Positions 62,812-64,000 of a stretch of DNA of 64,000 bases are shown here, piece by piece. The notes under the pieces were generated by a model. The model was given only the letters and a program-made list of their open reading frames with translations, had not been told where the DNA came from and made no database searches. How positions within the stretch are numbered: position 1 is the first letter of the stretch; the number at the start of each line of letters is the position of its first letter. The DNA comes from Riemerella columbina (GTDB lineage: Bacteria > Bacteroidota > Bacteroidia > Flavobacteriales > Weeksellaceae). The translations under genes were made by a program, and so were the position numbers. The DNA lies in the NCBI RefSeq assembly GCF_030517065.1, contig NZ_CP103950.1, forward strand, positions 496,001-560,000, read 5' to 3'.

Positions 62812-63525
62812 ATGAAACATACATATAAAATTACAGGTATGACCTGCGAAAGTTGTGAGGCTAAAGTAAAATCAGCTTTGTTAATGGTAGAAAATGTAAT
62901 ATCTGTAGAAGTATCCAAAGAAAAAAATTTAGCAACTATTACAATGGACAAACATATACCATTGGCAAAATTAAAAGAAAGTTTAGCACCGAAATACAAT
63001 ATCATTGCGGAAGAACATAAAGAGAAAGCAGAAGAAGTAAAATCATGGTTACAAACTTACAAACCAATACTACTCATTTTTGCCTATATTTTTGGAGTTA
63101 CTTTACTCATTCAGCTCAAAAACAAAAATATTGACTCGTTAGAATGGATGCGTCATTTTATGGCAGGATTCTTTTTAGTTTTTTCTTTCTTCAAAATGTT
63201 AAACCTAAAAGACTTTGCCAATACTTATCAGATGTATGATATTGTCGCAAAAAAAATTCCCATTTGGGCATATATCTATGCTTTCATAGAATTACTCTTA
63301 GGAGTTGCCTATCTTATTGATTTTAACCCCATAATTACCAATAGCAGTGCGCTTATCATTATGCTTATAAGTATTATAGGAGTAGTACAATCTTTATTAG
63401 ATAAGAAAAAAATTCAATGCGCTTGTTTAGGAGCTGTTTTCAATCTTCCTATGAGTACCATTACAGTAATTGAAGATGGACTTATGATTGTAATGAGTGC
63501 ATACATGTTATTTCAATTAACCTAA
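62812..63525 (+). CDS. HMA-domain protein with MauE/DoxX-like membrane region
   Basis: A 237-residue protein. An N-terminal heavy-metal-associated domain (ITGMTCESCEAKVKSALL; C12 and C15) precedes four membrane helices near residues 83-103, 115-135, 150-170 and 175-197 of the MauE type, with CACLGAVFNLPMSTITVIED between the last ones. It probably moves or senses copper at the inner membrane. It lies 51 nt after the DUF3347 gene and 13 nt before the multicopper oxidase. Confidence 0.86.
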   Translation: MKHTYKITGMTCESCEAKVKSALLMVENVISVEVSKEKNLATITMDKHIPLAKLKESLAPKYNIIAEEHKEKAEEVKSWLQTYKPILLIFAYIFGVTLLIQLKNKNIDSLEWMRHFMAGFFLVFSFFKMLNLKDFANTYQMYDIVAKKIPIWAYIYAFIELLLGVAYLIDFNPIITNSSALIIMLISIIGVVQSLLDKKKIQCACLGAVFNLPMSTITVIEDGLMIVMSAYMLFQLT

Positions 63526-63538
63526 AAATAAAAGTAAA

Positions 63539-64000
63539 ATGAATAATAAAGCACATAAAAGAATACTATCAATAGTATTGCTACTATTGATGATAACCAC
63601 TAACATTTACGCGCAAAATGTAGTGCGTTATGAACTAACAGTTACAGACACCATCGTTAATTATTCAGGTGTAGAAAAAAGAGCAATTGCAGTAAACGGA
63701 CAAATTCCAATGCCTACTCTCACCTTTACAGAAGGAGATATTGCAGAAATCGTAGTACACAATCAACTAAAAGAAAGTACTTCCTTACATTGGCACGGCT
63801 TATATGTCCCAAATAAAGAAGATGGCGTACCCTACCTTACACAAATGCCTATTGAACCCAACCATACATTTACCTATCGTTTCCCCATCACCCAAAATGG
63901 CACACATTGGTATCACAGCCATAGTGGAATGCAAGAACAATTAGGCATGTACGGCTCACTAATATTAAAGAAAAGGGAAAGCGACCCAACCTTTAGAAAA
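63539..64000 (+). CDS. Multicopper oxidase, 5' part (cut by window end)
   Basis: The first 154 residues of a multicopper oxidase of the CopA/laccase type. A signal peptide (ILSIVLLLLMITTNIYAQ) leads the first cupredoxin domain with the copper ligands HWHG (H84, H86) and HWYHSHSG (H123, H126, H128). Such enzymes oxidise Cu(I) to Cu(II) in the periplasm. The frame is open to the last base, so the gene continues outside the window. Confidence 0.92.
   Translation, partial: MNNKAHKRILSIVLLLLMITTNIYAQNVVRYELTVTDTIVNYSGVEKRAIAVNGQIPMPTLTFTEGDIAEIVVHNQLKESTSLHWHGLYVPNKEDGVPYLTQMPIEPNHTFTYRFPITQNGTHWYHSHSGMQEQLGMYGSLILKKRESDPTFRK

Overview
The window is a Bacteroidetes chromosome segment, most likely from a Flavobacteriia/Weeksellaceae genome close to Riemerella, Bergeyella or Chryseobacterium. 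I infer this from the gene families, the TAnnTTTG-type promoters, the lack of Shine-Dalgarno sites, the fused ccoNO gene, and ordinary housekeeping genes in flavobacterial order. No rRNA, tRNA or CRISPR array was seen.

Layout. (1) 0-8 kb: gltX, then a surface-polysaccharide cluster (sugar-phosphate cupin, GT90, GT4, two tandem paralogous GT-B-like proteins, DUF5672), then rocD. (2) 8-24.5 kb: accC-accB, rpmF with yceD, pdxA, ribE, a histidine kinase, trmN6, ftsE, rpmH (found by reading the strand directly), nrnA, a DyP peroxidase, marC, recN, uvrB, and the rplM-rpsI-rpsB run, which is not followed by tsf. (3) 24.5-27.4 kb: a gene-free A/C-rich stretch carrying an exactly 21-bp-periodic repeat, a RluA-type pseudouridine synthase, a small membrane protein, a second short 21-bp array, and panB. 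(4) 27.4-37 kb: a complete cbb3 oxidase locus (Crp/Fnr regulator, ccoI, ccoS, ccoNO, ccoQ, ccoP, ccoG, ccoH, SafE-like protein) with an FNR-like palindrome ahead of ccoS. (5) 37-51 kb: ordinary genes (alpha/beta hydrolase, dsbD, tilS, OmpA lipoprotein, O-methyltransferase, NlpC/P60, DUF1648, waaA, mgtE, Lrp, YceI, thiolase, UMF1-type MFS).

(6) 51-57 kb is an accessory island unlike its surroundings. It holds repeated TPR-like proteins with variable N-termini and a constant C-terminus, interrupted by an arsC-acr3 cassette. The cassette carries two Neisseriaceae DNA-uptake words. It is followed by a string of small immunity-type genes (DUF2185-like, SUKH, DUF2019, Imm50-like) alternating with fragments of Rhs cores and toxin tips. 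This looks like a decayed polymorphic-toxin immunity array brought in from a beta-proteobacterium that shares the host's habitat. (7) 57-61.4 kb: a third 21-bp array, an unrecognised helical protein, two GNAT acetyltransferases, and two internally deleted IS256-family copies, each carrying a perfect palindrome of 50-52 bp. (8) 61.4-64 kb: the start of a copper-handling module (Cys/His-rich exported protein, HMA-DUF3347 protein, HMA-MauE membrane protein, multicopper oxidase cut by the window end).

The most unusual items are the immunity/Rhs/arsenic island with Neisserial uptake words and the 21-bp helically phased repeat arrays.
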